The notes under the pieces: model-generated | The model's database searches: none | Told to the model about the DNA's origin: nothing | What the model saw: only the letters and a program-made list of their open reading frames with translations | In this document: piece after piece, positions 24,953 through 36,416 of the stretch | How the letters are laid out: every line of letters starts with the position of its first letter | Position numbering within the stretch: position 1 is the stretch's first letter | Translations under genes and position numbers: made by a program | Assembly: GCA_013397075.1 (NCBI GenBank) | Contig: VWZS01009631.1 | Location: forward strand, 490,885 to 554,884 | Source of the DNA: Rhabdornis inornatus | Lineage: Eukaryota; Chordata; Aves; Passeriformes; Rhabdornithidae | Length of the DNA: 64,000 bases | Direction: 5' to 3'

Positions 24953-26737
24953 ACCATGTATGAAGTGATAGACCTTATAGTTTCACTGAATGTTTTTGTA
25001 ATCTGGCCAGACTCTAGTTCCAAAAGATTAAGAAATAAGTAACAATATCCTCCCAAGGCCAATAAAGCTGTTGATATAAAAAGAACTATTATATGATCAT
25101 GACTTCAAACTGACCTTCAGATTTTCAGGCTAAAAGAAGACTACCAGCATCTAGGGCAGAGAGGGGCAATATAAGACCTAAAAATAAACCAAATTATTGA
25201 TCTATATGTTTTCAGCAGTCTGATTAAGCTGACACACTGTGCTGTTTACATCCTGCAATAACTCACATGCACACAACATTTCAAGGCTGTTAATTTGCAT
25301 TCTGCATAACACAGAAAATTCTGAATAAAGAGGAAACAATTTTGATGCCTTCCAATCACACAGCAAGATATGTGTGTAATAGTGAAATTAGGGGGTAAGC
25401 AGGGCCAGCATTTCCTAGTTAATGTATGGAAAGTTTAAATTTACTCTGAAGTGAGAATCTTCTTTTTCCTATTATTTGTGAATTGACACAGGAATCATTC
25501 CCTTTCTTTACAATAATACTTAGCATCCTCATGCAATAAAATTTCATATTTTATTGTCATTACATAATTAGGCTTTGTAATTACTATAAATAGAATTATG
25601 GAAATAGCATAAATGTTTGTAATTTCATTGTAATTTAGAAGGTGTGACATACTCTGTGAAACAAAGAAAAGCAAAAAAACATGGTGAAAACTAGCAAAAA
25701 TACATCAGTTCCAGTGTGGCCATTTAAACCTGTACCAAGGTGTTACCATAACTGGGAAACAGTATCCTTTGCACCAGAGCAAATAGCTATTCTGAGTGTG
25801 TGGAAGCAGAAAATAAAGCCCCCTGTTTTAATCAGTTTCAGAAGAAAACACAGTATTTTCATTATGATCATTTGCTGTTGCATCAAGTAATAAAAATAAG
25901 ATTCGTAACAATTGTGAAAGATAAAATATTCCTTCCATACAGTAGAGCTTCTTCTTTTTGTGACAGCTGAATAGGTTCAGGCATCTGAACTGCTGCAGTG
26001 TTTTGAGAAGATTTCACAACATATGGTAGAAATGGAGTAGTCGGAAAGTCCAGCTGCTTTGCAGCTATAACCTGGATGCATCCTTAATTAGTCCATGTCC
26101 TTCCCCCAAGATCTGCTCTTCTGAAAAGGGGATTACCTGATTTTGCTGAGTTAGGGGAAAGTATCCACTATGTTCTATGAATTACAGTTTTGATTAATCA
26201 ATGTTTTGTGTGATCTCTTTGTTTTTACTGCCTTGATGCTAACATAGAATGAAGCATATGACCTTTGTTAATATTAGATCATTTGCCAAAGCAACGTTCC
26301 TCTTCTGATGCTAAGCAGTGGGAGAAAATAGACTTTCAGACTGCATTGTAATTTGTTCTGATAATAAGGAGTGGAGTGTAAAAACTAATACTCTACAAAG
26401 CAAGCAAAGCTTATTGAAACCAAGGTGCTGGCAGCATTTAGGCAAGCCTCATTTCTCTTGTCTAGAGCTATAAGTACCCAAACTCCCACTTCATGGGGGA
26501 TTGACCTTGGAAGTTTCTAAACTTGGTAGGTTACTCTGCTGAAACCAACAGTTTTGACACCCACCAGAACAGTCTCACCATGAACTGCAAGTCGAGCCTC
26601 ACTAAGATCTGAAGAGCTGTAAGAATCCTCGGATGCATTTGGCATGCACAGTCTGGAATAATAACTTTAACACATGTAGTTAGAGTTGCCTTAAAACAGC
26701 TATGAAGGAAGTCATAGTCCCTCTTACACGTAACCTT

Positions 26738-26850
26738 AGAACCATACAAAAACGTAGTGTGGAAGAGACCTCTAGAGGCCATCTAACCCAACCTGCTATG
26801 CGAAACAGCACAATTGCAAAGTTAGATCGGGGTCCATGGTTATCACGGTG
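26738..26850 (-). repeat. CR1 LINE 3' fragment (degraded)
   Basis: On the + strand, 'agaaccatacaaaaacgtag' is a decayed terminal repeat. It is followed by 'tggaagagacctctagaggc', 'catctaacccaacctgctat' and 'gcaaagttagatcgggg', the inverted 3' end typical of avian CR1. The element is on the minus strand, about 110 bp, with no open reading frame of its own. The far boundary is approximate. Confidence 0.75.
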
Positions 26851-27072
26851 GTTACTGTGTTAACTCAGGACAGTTTCTATCTTTAGGAGAGCATAAGTAT
26901 ATATTTTCCTAGAGACAGAGAGCAATAGCAGCTGACTTGGGGAAAGAGGAAGGGAAGAGGGCAGGTTGCTGTGGATCTCATGGGTCACAAATGCTACTGT
27001 TTTTCAAGAGCGTTGCTGGTGTAGCTAACATGCAGGACAACCTCTTAGAAAGAGGCAGTCCTGGGTTGTAGT

Positions 27073-27100
27073 GCCAGACTAATTTTGCCAGACTAATTTT
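27073..27100. repeat. Perfect 14-bp tandem duplication
   Basis: gccagactaatttt occurs twice head-to-tail at 27073-27086 and 27087-27100 with no mismatch. This looks like a recent replication-slippage duplication. Confidence 0.9.
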
Positions 27101-27167
27101 TAATGTTACTCATCTTACATAAATGACCATCTGCTAAAAAAGCCACAAAAATAACCCTGGGCACCAC

Positions 27168-27199
27168 GGACTCGGACTCAGACTCAGACTCAGGACTCT
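27168..27199. repeat. Short hexamer tandem repeat (GGACTC/GACTCA)n
   Basis: About five units of a GACTC-containing hexamer (ggactc, ggactca, gactca, gactca, ggactc) lie in tandem. Each carries a GACTC pentamer. Confidence 0.9.
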
Positions 27200-28036
27200 C
27201 TGCTTCTATAAGTGCCCTTACCCTCAAATGGTCTGGATTCTGAAGTCTGCTCTAGTGCCAGGCACCTCACCTGTACATACTGTAGGACCAATGTTGGATC
27301 TAGCCACAAAATGCCATAACCTGGACAGGCAATGTTTAGCATTTACCTGAAATTATATAGTCACACCTATGTAAGAGTAATTTTCCTCAGGAAAAAAAAA
27401 AGGCAAGTGTGGTCAGCTAACAATTTTAATTATTTTCTCTTCTAATGTAATACTAGCTAATACACAAACTGAAAATTTTGTGGGTAATCTAATGATTAAT
27501 TTTTTCAAAGATATTTGTACTCTCGCACACATCACAAATGAAATAAATTGATGAATAAACTAAATCTTAAAGAGCAGAAAGTTCCTGCAATTTGCAGGTG
27601 GTGTGAAGATGATTATAAAGCAGTTATGTTCTAACACTAATTATGAGTGAGATCCTTAAGCATATTAACGAGAAATAGCAATGAGGTTATTATTCTTTTG
27701 GGTTGGGCAGAGGGAGAGGAAAAAAGCATGTGGATTAGTTGTTTTTGATGTACTGGCAGCTGAGGAAAATATTTTCTACTTAGAGTTTTATAGGGTTTAG
27801 CATTTTTTTAAAGTAGTAGAAATAGTATGAAAAAGCAGAGACCATTAACCTCAGTCAGCATAGTGTGTTTTTTGATGAATTCTGAATGCCCTTAAAATTA
27901 ATAAGCCGAATGAGAAGGTCATTTTTCTCATTACTATCTGTCATGTGTTAGAACTTGGATAATGCTTTCAGCTTGTAACTGGTACTAGGATCAATAGAGA
28001 AGGGCAAGCCCAGAATAGTTCAGTTAATGATTTTGC

Positions 28037-28054
28037 AAAAAAAAAAAAAAAAAA
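28037..28054 (+). repeat. A18 homopolymer
   Basis: Eighteen consecutive A residues follow 'ttttgc'. No identifiable retroposed body or poly(A) signal lies immediately upstream, so a processed insert is not supported. Confidence 0.95.
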
Positions 28055-28399
28055 GTACACTCCTTAAATTATATTGAAATATCAATAAATATCAATAAAA
28101 TCACAGTAAAGGAAAAATCAGGGATCAGACATATGAATCCAAAATCAAAGGTTCACTGAATTCCAAATATTATGTTTATTAAGTAGATATACTTAATAGA
28201 TAGTTATAGTTAATAAATGTGGAAAAAGGTATTTTCAAAGCATTTATTGAGCTTTATGGGTGATATTGGTGTTACTGAACATAAAATTAATGAGTATAGC
28301 ACAACAAAAATCTCTAGGAAGTATTTATTAAAAGTGGCCTGTTCGGGCCATCTATTACAAACCAGTTTAAACACAGGAGAGCAAGGGAAACTCAGCTTC

Positions 28400-29254
28400 T
28401 GTGAATAACACAGATCAGACCCAGAGAGGTTTGAAATATACCCAAAAAGCGTGAATAAAACCAGACGAAGTTAGATGTTGGTGCAAAAAAAAATTGGTAT
28501 ATTTTATTTAATAGTAAAAGAGGCAAAGAGAGAGAGAGAGAGAAAGACGGAAAGAGAGAAAGGCAGAAAGATTTGTGCATGGGGGATGGGGGTACAGGGA
28601 GACAGTGACAGAGATTAGGTGGAAACATATCACCCTTCCCGGGGTCCCAACCATGTCTCATTGTCCACCTCCATCTGGTGTTCTTGGTGGTGACAGTCTC
28701 CCTCGCCGCCGCCGCCGCTGCACCGGAAAGTATGGAATCCAGTGGATTGATGCATGTTTGGGCCAGGTGGGAACACCCAGGTGCCTCCCCTAAGGGGGCC
28801 AGTTTAACCCTGTCCCTTGCAACACTATGCATCTGTTGCATCATGCTGCAGTGCTCTGGTGCAGGGTCTGGGGACCCCTTTGGGGGGGCCTTTGATGGGC
28901 CATGACACCCTTCTGCTGTTCTTCATGTGGGTGCAGCTTCTCCCTGGGTGAAGCGGCCCCACGGCTGAGCTCTGCAGAGGATGGATGGATGATGGATGTT
29001 CACTGCCTCTGACCAGAGGCTTTTTCACCACACACCCAAAACCTCTCCTCCCCCCATCCTTTGTCATGAAGGTCTGTTCGAGCCTGGCAGCTGATAGCCC
29101 TGGGGCTGTGGTCTGCACCCTGCAGGTGCTAAGCTTGGTCCAGCTGTGAATGTATTCTTCCCCCCCTGCCCAGACCTGAATCAATGTCTTCATCAAGGGG
29201 TACTTCCAGGCCTTAGTCAGGAGGCCTATTCAGACCATCGTGGTCTTCTCTGCA
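28400..29254 (-). mobile_element. Possible LTR-derived block (tentative), GC-rich
   Basis: An 855-bp block of markedly higher GC content begins with TGTGAATAAC and ends with TTCTCTGCA on the + strand, giving TG...CA termini in either orientation. The flanking pentamers are gcttc at 28395-28399 and gcttt at 29255-29259, matching at four of five bases and consistent with a decayed target-site duplication. The stretch tattttatttaatag near 28499-28513 contains an inverted AATAAA-type signal, as in a minus-strand LTR. A GA-rich tract follows at 28526-28570 and a (GCC)n run near 28703-28720. I do not recognise the family and no retroviral genes are present. Alternatives are a CpG-rich regulatory element or a composite of older repeats. 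Confidence 0.35.
28526..28544 (+). repeat. (GA)n microsatellite
   Basis: A run of alternating GA sits within a longer purine-rich tract extending to about 28570. Confidence 0.9.
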
Positions 29255-29598
29255 GCTTTTGTCATATACTTCTGCTATAATAGGCAAAAGTCCTTCATGC
29301 AGATGTTTAAGCCATAAATAATAACATTTAATCTCCAACACATCTAAAGTGTGAAAATATGCTATAAAATAAAAATCTATCTGAAATAAAGTATTGAAAT
29401 TGTATGAATATTTAGCTGATATTTGTAGTAAATAGAAAACTCAAATTCTTCTTCTTGATATGTGATTTACCTTAGGTAAGTCTGTTTTTCTTTGACAGTT
29501 GAATAAATCTTGCATTGTAGGACATGGTGAAATTGTCCTTACGATACTTTAGGTTTATTACAAGCAGAAAAATTTTATTTTTTACTCAAGGAATTGCC

Positions 29599-29654
29599 AG
29601 TTGTACATTAATAAAGTTGTACATTTAAATAACTAAGTTGTACATTTAAATATG
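29599..29654. repeat. Three-copy tandem repeat of about 20 bp
   Basis: The core agttgtacatt(t)aa(a)ta recurs three times: near 29599, 29615 and 29636. The last two copies share agttgtacatttaaata exactly. The sequence is AT-rich and has no coding potential. Confidence 0.85.
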
Positions 29655-30442
29655 GAAATTCCAGTAACTACCCAATGTCTTGGAAGCTGGCATGAGATGG
29701 TATGTTCAGCTTCAGACAGACTGTTGAGTATACTGCTACTAATAAATGAGAAACGTTTATTAAATGGGAAGAAAAGTTCTTAATTCCACAGCTTTGCAAC
29801 TTTTTTCTATTCTAAGTATCCATCTCCTTTGAAAATGTTCTACTTTCTAAATGAATTCTATTAATTATGAAGAAACCTTTCTTTTGAAGTAAAAGAACTG
29901 CTGAATGATATGGGCTCACATTTGCACAAATTTGTTCTGTTCAAGGAAGTTTAGTTTCACTGGGTTTGTAGGTGAGTTATGAATGGAAGACTATAACCAA
30001 AGGAGAATAACACCTTTTGCTGCATCTTAGTCTCTAATGCTGTTAGTTGCTGTGTTTGGAATTGAACAAAAAATGAGGGTCTGTGGCTCATGGCCATTCT
30101 GCAGAATTCGTTAGAGGCCAGCTAATTTATTTTGACAAATTTTGTTAGGATAGGATGCAGACTGTAGCCTCCTTACAGGTTTTCAAAAAAAGCTGGAAAA
30201 ATAAGTTTTGTCTAGGATAGTTATTTCCAGATATATTGTGCTGTCTGTTTTCTCACTTCTTTACACCCACAATATCCAGTAAGGAAAGGAAACTGCAGTT
30301 TGCACCTTGTGATAAATTAGTCAATATATCTATAAAACAATGAACATTAAAGCTTACAGGCTTCTATTGTAGGCCTTTTTTCCACTGGATTGAGCTTTCG
30401 GTGCCTGCAGCAGCACCAAGAAGATTCACATATCTCTCTGGT

Positions 30443-30992
30443 TGTCACAGTTTAACCCCAGCTGGTGACTAAGTATCATACAGCAGCTGGTCAGGTCCTT
30501 CCTGCACCCTCAGTGGGTGGGAGGGGAAAATCAGGAGTGATACTAAAACTAATAGCAATTGTAAACAAAAGGAGGGAGGAAGTGAAAAAGGGAGAGATAG
30601 AGATACAGGGAAAGACGACCCAAGTAAAACAAGTGATACAGTACAATGCCTCACTGCCTCCTGACTGATGCCAAATCCATTCCCAAGGCATGATAAATCT
30701 CTCTTCCTGGTAATCCCCCCCAGTTTATAGTCTGGGCATGATGTTCTATGCTATGGACTATCCATTTGGCCAGACCGAGCCAGCTGTCCTGGCCATGCTT
30801 CCTCCCAGCTTTTTGTGCACCTGCTCACTGACAGAGCCTGGGAAACTGAAAAGTTCATGACTTAGGGTAAATATCACTTAGCAAACAAGACATCAGTGTG
30901 TTGTCAACATTATTCCCATACTAAATCTAAAACAGAGCACTGTGTCAGCTACTAAAAAGAAAATTAACTCTCTCGTAGCCAGAATCAGCACA
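30443..30992 (-). mobile_element. Solo LTR of an endogenous retrovirus (avian ERVL-type)
   Basis: This 550-bp element has termini TGTCACAG ... CAGCACA, that is TG/CA ends, and perfect 5-bp flanking duplications: ctggt at 30438-30442 and again at 30993-30997. The body matches an LTR I recall as common in neoavian genomes, including 'tttaaccccagctggtgact', 'cagtttatagtctgggcatg', 'gccagctgtcctggccatgc' and 'gctactaaaaagaaaattaa'. On the minus strand the stretch at 30724-30729 reads TATAAA, a plausible U3 TATA box, which orients the LTR on minus. No gag, pol or env sequence is attached, so the internal part was lost by LTR-LTR recombination, leaving one LTR. The subfamily name is uncertain. Confidence 0.9.
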
Positions 30993-33164
30993 CTGGTTAA
31001 ATCCTTACATAAAATGTCCTGTTCTCTCCTAAACATGAGCTTCATTTAGCATAACTCAGGCAAGGTAGAGCTTCTGAAGGACTTACTTTTGTCTCACTGA
31101 TTGTGTACTATTTTTGTTTTGTTATTGTTTCTGAAGGAATACCAGAGTATTTCATGAAGAATCATCATGAAGATCATATCATGTCTTGCCACAATTCCTC
31201 AAAAATAAAATAAGTTTTTGCATTGTAAAACAGTAAAAGTGCCTAATGTAAGATCCAGCTACTTGCAAAAAGGGCAAGTTTGTCTGCCCACTTCTCCATG
31301 GTCACAAATCCACCCTTTTTCTATGCCTAACCAGCACAAATTGAATTGGTGGCCCTAGAAATCTGGACCATGCTTTTATAGGTTGGTTTTACTAATAAAA
31401 TATACTTTGTATCATCAGATTGTATGCAATCTGTTCCATTAACCCTTGCCAAATGGCTTTTTGGTTAAAATTTTGATGGACAAATTTTATAGAAGTTTGG
31501 GTAATGCACTTAACTTTCCTAAAAGTGGTGCTGAGAGAGAAACTTGGGCAACCTGGGCAGAATACTAAGACTAAATATCTCCTTTAAGTGAGCAAAGTTG
31601 GGATGTGCTCATTAGGTACAAACAAGGAGAGCCACAGGTAAGATGGTAATTTTTAAAGTAAGCTTTTCTCCCTACCTGAACAGTTTCAGTTGCGGTTCAT
31701 ACATTTTTAAACAATATGGGGTCTAATTACAAAATGCTGATTTTCTAGAAACTGAAGTTTGCTTATTTTGCATATTATGGGAAAAAAAATATTTACCATG
31801 AAACTGAAAGTTAAACTTAGATATGAAGATATGCAAAAGGATCTTTTCTTCCTCCCTCCTGCACTTCTGACAGTTATGTCAGTAAGTATTGTAATCATAG
31901 AACCAAACTGTGAATGTACCTACTTCATTATCACTCCGTGCACTTCAGAAATTCTTATAGCTTTTATGCTTTTCTTTATCCAGTCAAAGTATTTCACAGC
32001 TAGGAAACCAGTTAAAATGTATAATAATAAAAAATACTTTTTAAATAAATATTGTTAAGAGGATGAGATAGCATCAACAAGAGCAAAATCTGCTTGTTTT
32101 ATTGTTATGCTATGAACAGATGATAGAAAATATCTTTCTGATTACTAAAAGGCACACAATAATTTAAGCCCTTATAAGAAATTTGACACTTGATATTTTG
32201 TTTTCAGACATAAAACACAACAACAATAAAAACATAACATTTCAACATAAAATGCTTGTCAGCAGCTTAGTGTTGCCAGAAGAGTGAGGAATAACTCACA
32301 AACTCACTAGAATGTTGAAGAATAGCATTTGCTGTCTTCTGAAATAATATCTCATGGTGAATTTTAAATAAGACTGTTACACAACTTTTAATACATATTC
32401 TGTCATTAGCTTTTACTAAAAAAAAAAGTCCATCTCTTCTTTGTAAATAATTTATTTAATAATCTGTATATCCCTAATTTAAGTTTTAAAGATCAGTAAA
32501 GTGCTCTCAGTAAATCTATGTACTTCTAAGTGTTGCTCTGACAATCCAACAATGTGAAAGTAATTACATACTGACTGGCAGGAAGAGGCTCTAGAGGTTT
32601 AAGATTATATACCATTTCTTAATATTTTCATGGAAAATGAACTATAAAATTACTTCCTCTCTTCTAATATCTAGCTTAATAAAAATAAATTATAGGTTAA
32701 AGATATTACATATACTGAGTTTTGGTGAAAGTTTTTTTATGTCAGTTTTTTAATGGTCATATCCAATAAATATTATTTCTCTGAAACCTAAACAATTCTA
32801 CTAACAAAAAAGAGAAAAATGTTGCTCTACTGTTTTAATCACTGGACATGGATAACTTTCTTTAACCATTTGAAGATTCTGGGTTGCAGTGTATGTAAAT
32901 ATTTTTAGCTGAATAAGATTTATATAATTATTTGATAACTTTATGAAAGTTCTGCATTTTATGGCCTCAGCAAGGCACTTAGCACTCCCAGGAAGTCCCA
33001 TTGCTCTCAAACAAGCTTCATGTAGTGACAGATCAATATCTGGAACAAAAAAAATTAAAATACACTCAGATAAGCTTTGAATTTTCAAGTTTCACCACTA
33101 ATAACAAAATTTCTTTTTCAATATCTACCTGAAATTACACTTGCTGAATATGTGGACACAGTTT

Positions 33165-33186
33165 AAAAAAAAAACCAAACCAAACC
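33165..33186. repeat. Short poly(A)/(CAAAC)n tract
   Basis: Ten A residues are followed by two to three ccaaa units. The motif is the same as in the longer array at 44.26-44.35 kb. Confidence 0.8.
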
Positions 33187-35575
33187 TTCTATATAAGACC
33201 TTATTTTACTACAAATTTGCCCACAAAGAATGTTTTAGCCTTCAGCATTATATATAAATAGTCATACTATAATAAAGACAAAGGGAGTAAGACAAAAAGA
33301 CAAGTATTATTGAGATTCTCCACCATTAGTATTTCAGGAGATTTTCTTCCATAGCTGTCTTTTTGAAAGACATGTAAAAATATATTTTACATGTAAAAAT
33401 TCCATGTAGTGCTGATACATGAAAGCCTTATGTAATGCTGTGTTTGCACCAAATCAAGAACACTTCAGCTTTCTTTCAGTACTGGTGTAATCTTAATTGT
33501 TCATGTCTGTATAAGGAAGACAATCATCAAGATGACTGAAATATGAAAGTCCATTATAGTCTTTTGGGGAATTAGGAAATGCCTACTATCAGAGAGCCAA
33601 TGTTAATTTAAATTCCATTTGTGCATTGATACTCGTATACTATTTAATTTTAGTTGGTTTTAGACTCAGAAATCTCTTTAGGACGTCCAGTCTGTAACAG
33701 TCATGGTAACAGTATGAATAGAGAGGAAAAGGAAAGAGATGTACTTGCTAGTTATAGCTTTGCAGCTTCAATAGAACTAATACACAGGAGAAAAGAGAGA
33801 CAGGAGAGGTTACTTCAAGAGAAGACAGTTCCATAAAATCTATTAAAATCATTTTAAAGTTGAACCAATACTGTCTCATTTTGAGTACACTATCATTCAG
33901 ATTTAAGGTCAGGACAAAAACAGTCAATTACAAGAATATGGCTTTCGCTTACAAGTCTGATTCATGTTTCTCATTTCTTTTCCTTTCCAAGTTTTCGTGT
34001 CCAATACTCTTACTAGCCTTGTTGATAAAGATCTGAAAATTAGTTCAAAACTACATGTTAAAAGGAAGACATTGTATCGTGTATTTGGATTAGATCTAGA
34101 GACAGATGTTCCAAATTCCTTCCCTTTTTTCTGCCAGCTATGATAATGTTTACCATACAATTATCCTGGTTCAGTTTCTTCTTTACATTTTCGTGCAATT
34201 TCGTATTTTGGTGTTGAATATGCTTTATACAATGAGTTTCTTAAATCACTATTCATAGTAGATATTCAAGTCTCTCAGCATGTGAGGAGGTGATGTGTTT
34301 CTAGATTTGCTACATCCTTCCTGGCTTAAGGATGCAGGAGTGATCATCCATTCCGTTTTCAGGGCTGTGTGCCTAGCATCAGACTACTGCTGGAGTGAGT
34401 GCAGCAACAGATTGGCAAAATAATATCCTATCGTGTCATAGAGTATTTCCTAGAAATAAATATTTCAACATTGTATTTGAACAGGTACCATTTTCCATAG
34501 TTTCATGCAAGATGTTTTATGGATGAGATGTTTATTTTAAAGTTCCCAAAGTAATTTGGGACTATATTTATAGTTTGAACTTTATTAAATGTTTATGAAA
34601 TTCTCTTAACGTGAGAGGTGCTATGCAGTAGCTAACCTTGTTAGTGCAAGATTTACTTAAGTTCATCTGTTGCAGAAGCAGCAGTGATAAAACAGTATTT
34701 AGTACTGAATATAACTACAGCATTTAAATATACATACACTTCGTATGAGGCACACTTGGTTATGAGCCATAGCAAAATACCATCTAATTTATTAAGGTTT
34801 GCAACCATCGAACTTCCAGATCTACTTTTACACAGATATCTGTGTCCATCTATCTTAAAACTGTTGGGTTTCCCTCAAGCCCTTATACCTCTTTTGATAT
34901 TTTGTCACCTGTAAACATTGCTCTTTGTTCAAATTTTCTGGATGTGCAGTACTTCTGTCCAAGATGAAAGGTGTTACCTAGATTGTGAGTATATTACATA
35001 TTGTTTCTGTGAGTGTACATTAGTCACCTATCTGCTGTTTTTTTGGAAATACACAGCATAAAAATATTTTGACTTCTTAGCAGAAGTGAAAAAGGTCCAA
35101 TATTTTCTGAATAACTTGCATATGCATTTGGTCCATGCAATTGTAATATGTTCATGGGATGAGTTCAGTGCTTCTTGAAAGCATCAGGTGTGGTTCCTGG
35201 TTCTTTTCCATGTTCATGTGTTTTACATAGCTCTATAATCACTTGAAGAGCCCTAGTGCTGCATGTAACAACCTTGCGCTACACTTGCTCTAATGAAGTG
35301 GTAGAATAACCAGGAAACCATACTGTTAATCCCTGCAATGGTTTGACAGAAATGTTTATTTAACAATTCATGGTGACATTAATCATTTATTATTTCTGCT
35401 ATGATTTATTCATATACCATTATGCTTCTTTGTTTCTAGGTCTTTGGTTTTTACTGTGTGCATTTGCATTCTTTAATAAATTTAGAATGAAAATGCCTCA
35501 GAACAGAATTTATGAATATACATGTGATAGCAGTATGGGTCTCTCAGAGTCTCTTGAAACTACAGTTTGAATAGT

Positions 35576-36195
35576 AGAATCATAGAATGATAGAATGGTG
35601 TGGGTTGGAAGAGACCTTAAAGATTATCTCGTTCCAATCTTCCTGCCATGGACAGGGCTACCTTGCACTACTCCAGGTTGCTCAGGCCCCATCCAGCCTG
35701 GCCTTGAATACTCACAGGGATGAGACATCCACAGCTTTTCTGAGCAGCCTGTTCCTGTGACTCACCACCCTCACAGTAAAGAGTATTTCCTAACATCTAA
35801 TCTGAACCTGTCTTCTGTCACTTTAAAACCATTCCGCCTTCTTCTCTTGCAGAAAGGTCTCTCTCTGACTTCCTTGCAGGCCCTCTTTAGATATGGGGAG
35901 GTGCTATAAGTTCTCCTTATGGTGTTCTCTTCTCCATGCTGAAGAACCCTAACTCAGTCTGTCTTCATAAGAGAGGTGCTCCAGCCCCCTCCTCATCTTT
36001 GTGGCCTCCTCTGGACCACAGGAGGTGGTCCAGAGTACTGTTGGTACTCCAACAGGACCACGCTCCATCTCATTCAGGGAGCCCCACAGCTGGATGCAGC
36101 ACTCCAGATGGCGTCTCGTGACAGTGGAGTAGAGGGGAAAAATCACCTCTCTCAACCTGCTAGTCACACTTCTTTCAGTGCAGGAGAAGAGGACA
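35576..36195 (-). mobile_element. CR1 LINE, 5'-truncated, with remnant of the RT C-terminus
   Basis: The + strand starts with the inverted CR1 terminal array (tagaatcatagaatgatag) and continues 'gggttggaagagacctta'. It then runs through the usual inverted 3' UTR phrases ('atccagcctggccttgaata', 'ctttagatatggggaggtgc', 'gagaggtgctccagccccct', 'ggatgcagcactccagatgg'). The element is therefore on the minus strand and about 620 bp. On that strand the frame ending at 35949 translates to VIFPLYSTVTRRHLECCIQL followed by KMRRGLEHLSYEDRL. This resembles the end of CR1 ORF2 reverse transcriptase (PLYSALVRPHLEYCVQFW ... GLENMSYEERL as remembered). It is severely 5' truncated and non-autonomous. Confidence 0.93.
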
Positions 36196-36386
36196 AATAT
36201 TTGTGTGAATTAATTCTAAAAAATAAAAAGAAAGAACTAAATTTAGAGAAGTAAGAATTATGGGAGCCCATTGCTGTTGCAAAGCAGCTCCTATGAAAGT
36301 TTTCTGCTCAGTTTTCTTTAGGATACTTTCAGTTGTAAATATTATTCTCTCTACTTGACAGAAATTAGAGAGATTTAACAATAGCT

Positions 36387-36416
36387 TGCCTAATATCACT
36401 GTGCCTAATATCACTG
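36387..36416. repeat. Perfect 15-bp tandem duplication
   Basis: tgcctaatatcactg occurs twice in tandem at 36387-36401 and 36402-36416 with no mismatch, consistent with slippage duplication. It is just outside the CR1 copy. Confidence 0.92.

Noticed and set aside
28037..28054. A18 run considered as the tail of a processed pseudogene
   Set aside because: No recognisable transcript-derived sequence, poly(A) signal or target duplication flanks it.
28392..29196. Long antisense frames (150 and 123 codons) and sense frames in the 28.4-29.2 kb block
   Set aside because: They are low-complexity translations of a purine tract and GC-rich probable repeat, with no homology recognised and no splice or start context.
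31759..32058. 99-codon + strand frame in intron 5
   Set aside because: AT-rich, hydrophobic random-looking translation with no recognised family and no splice evidence.
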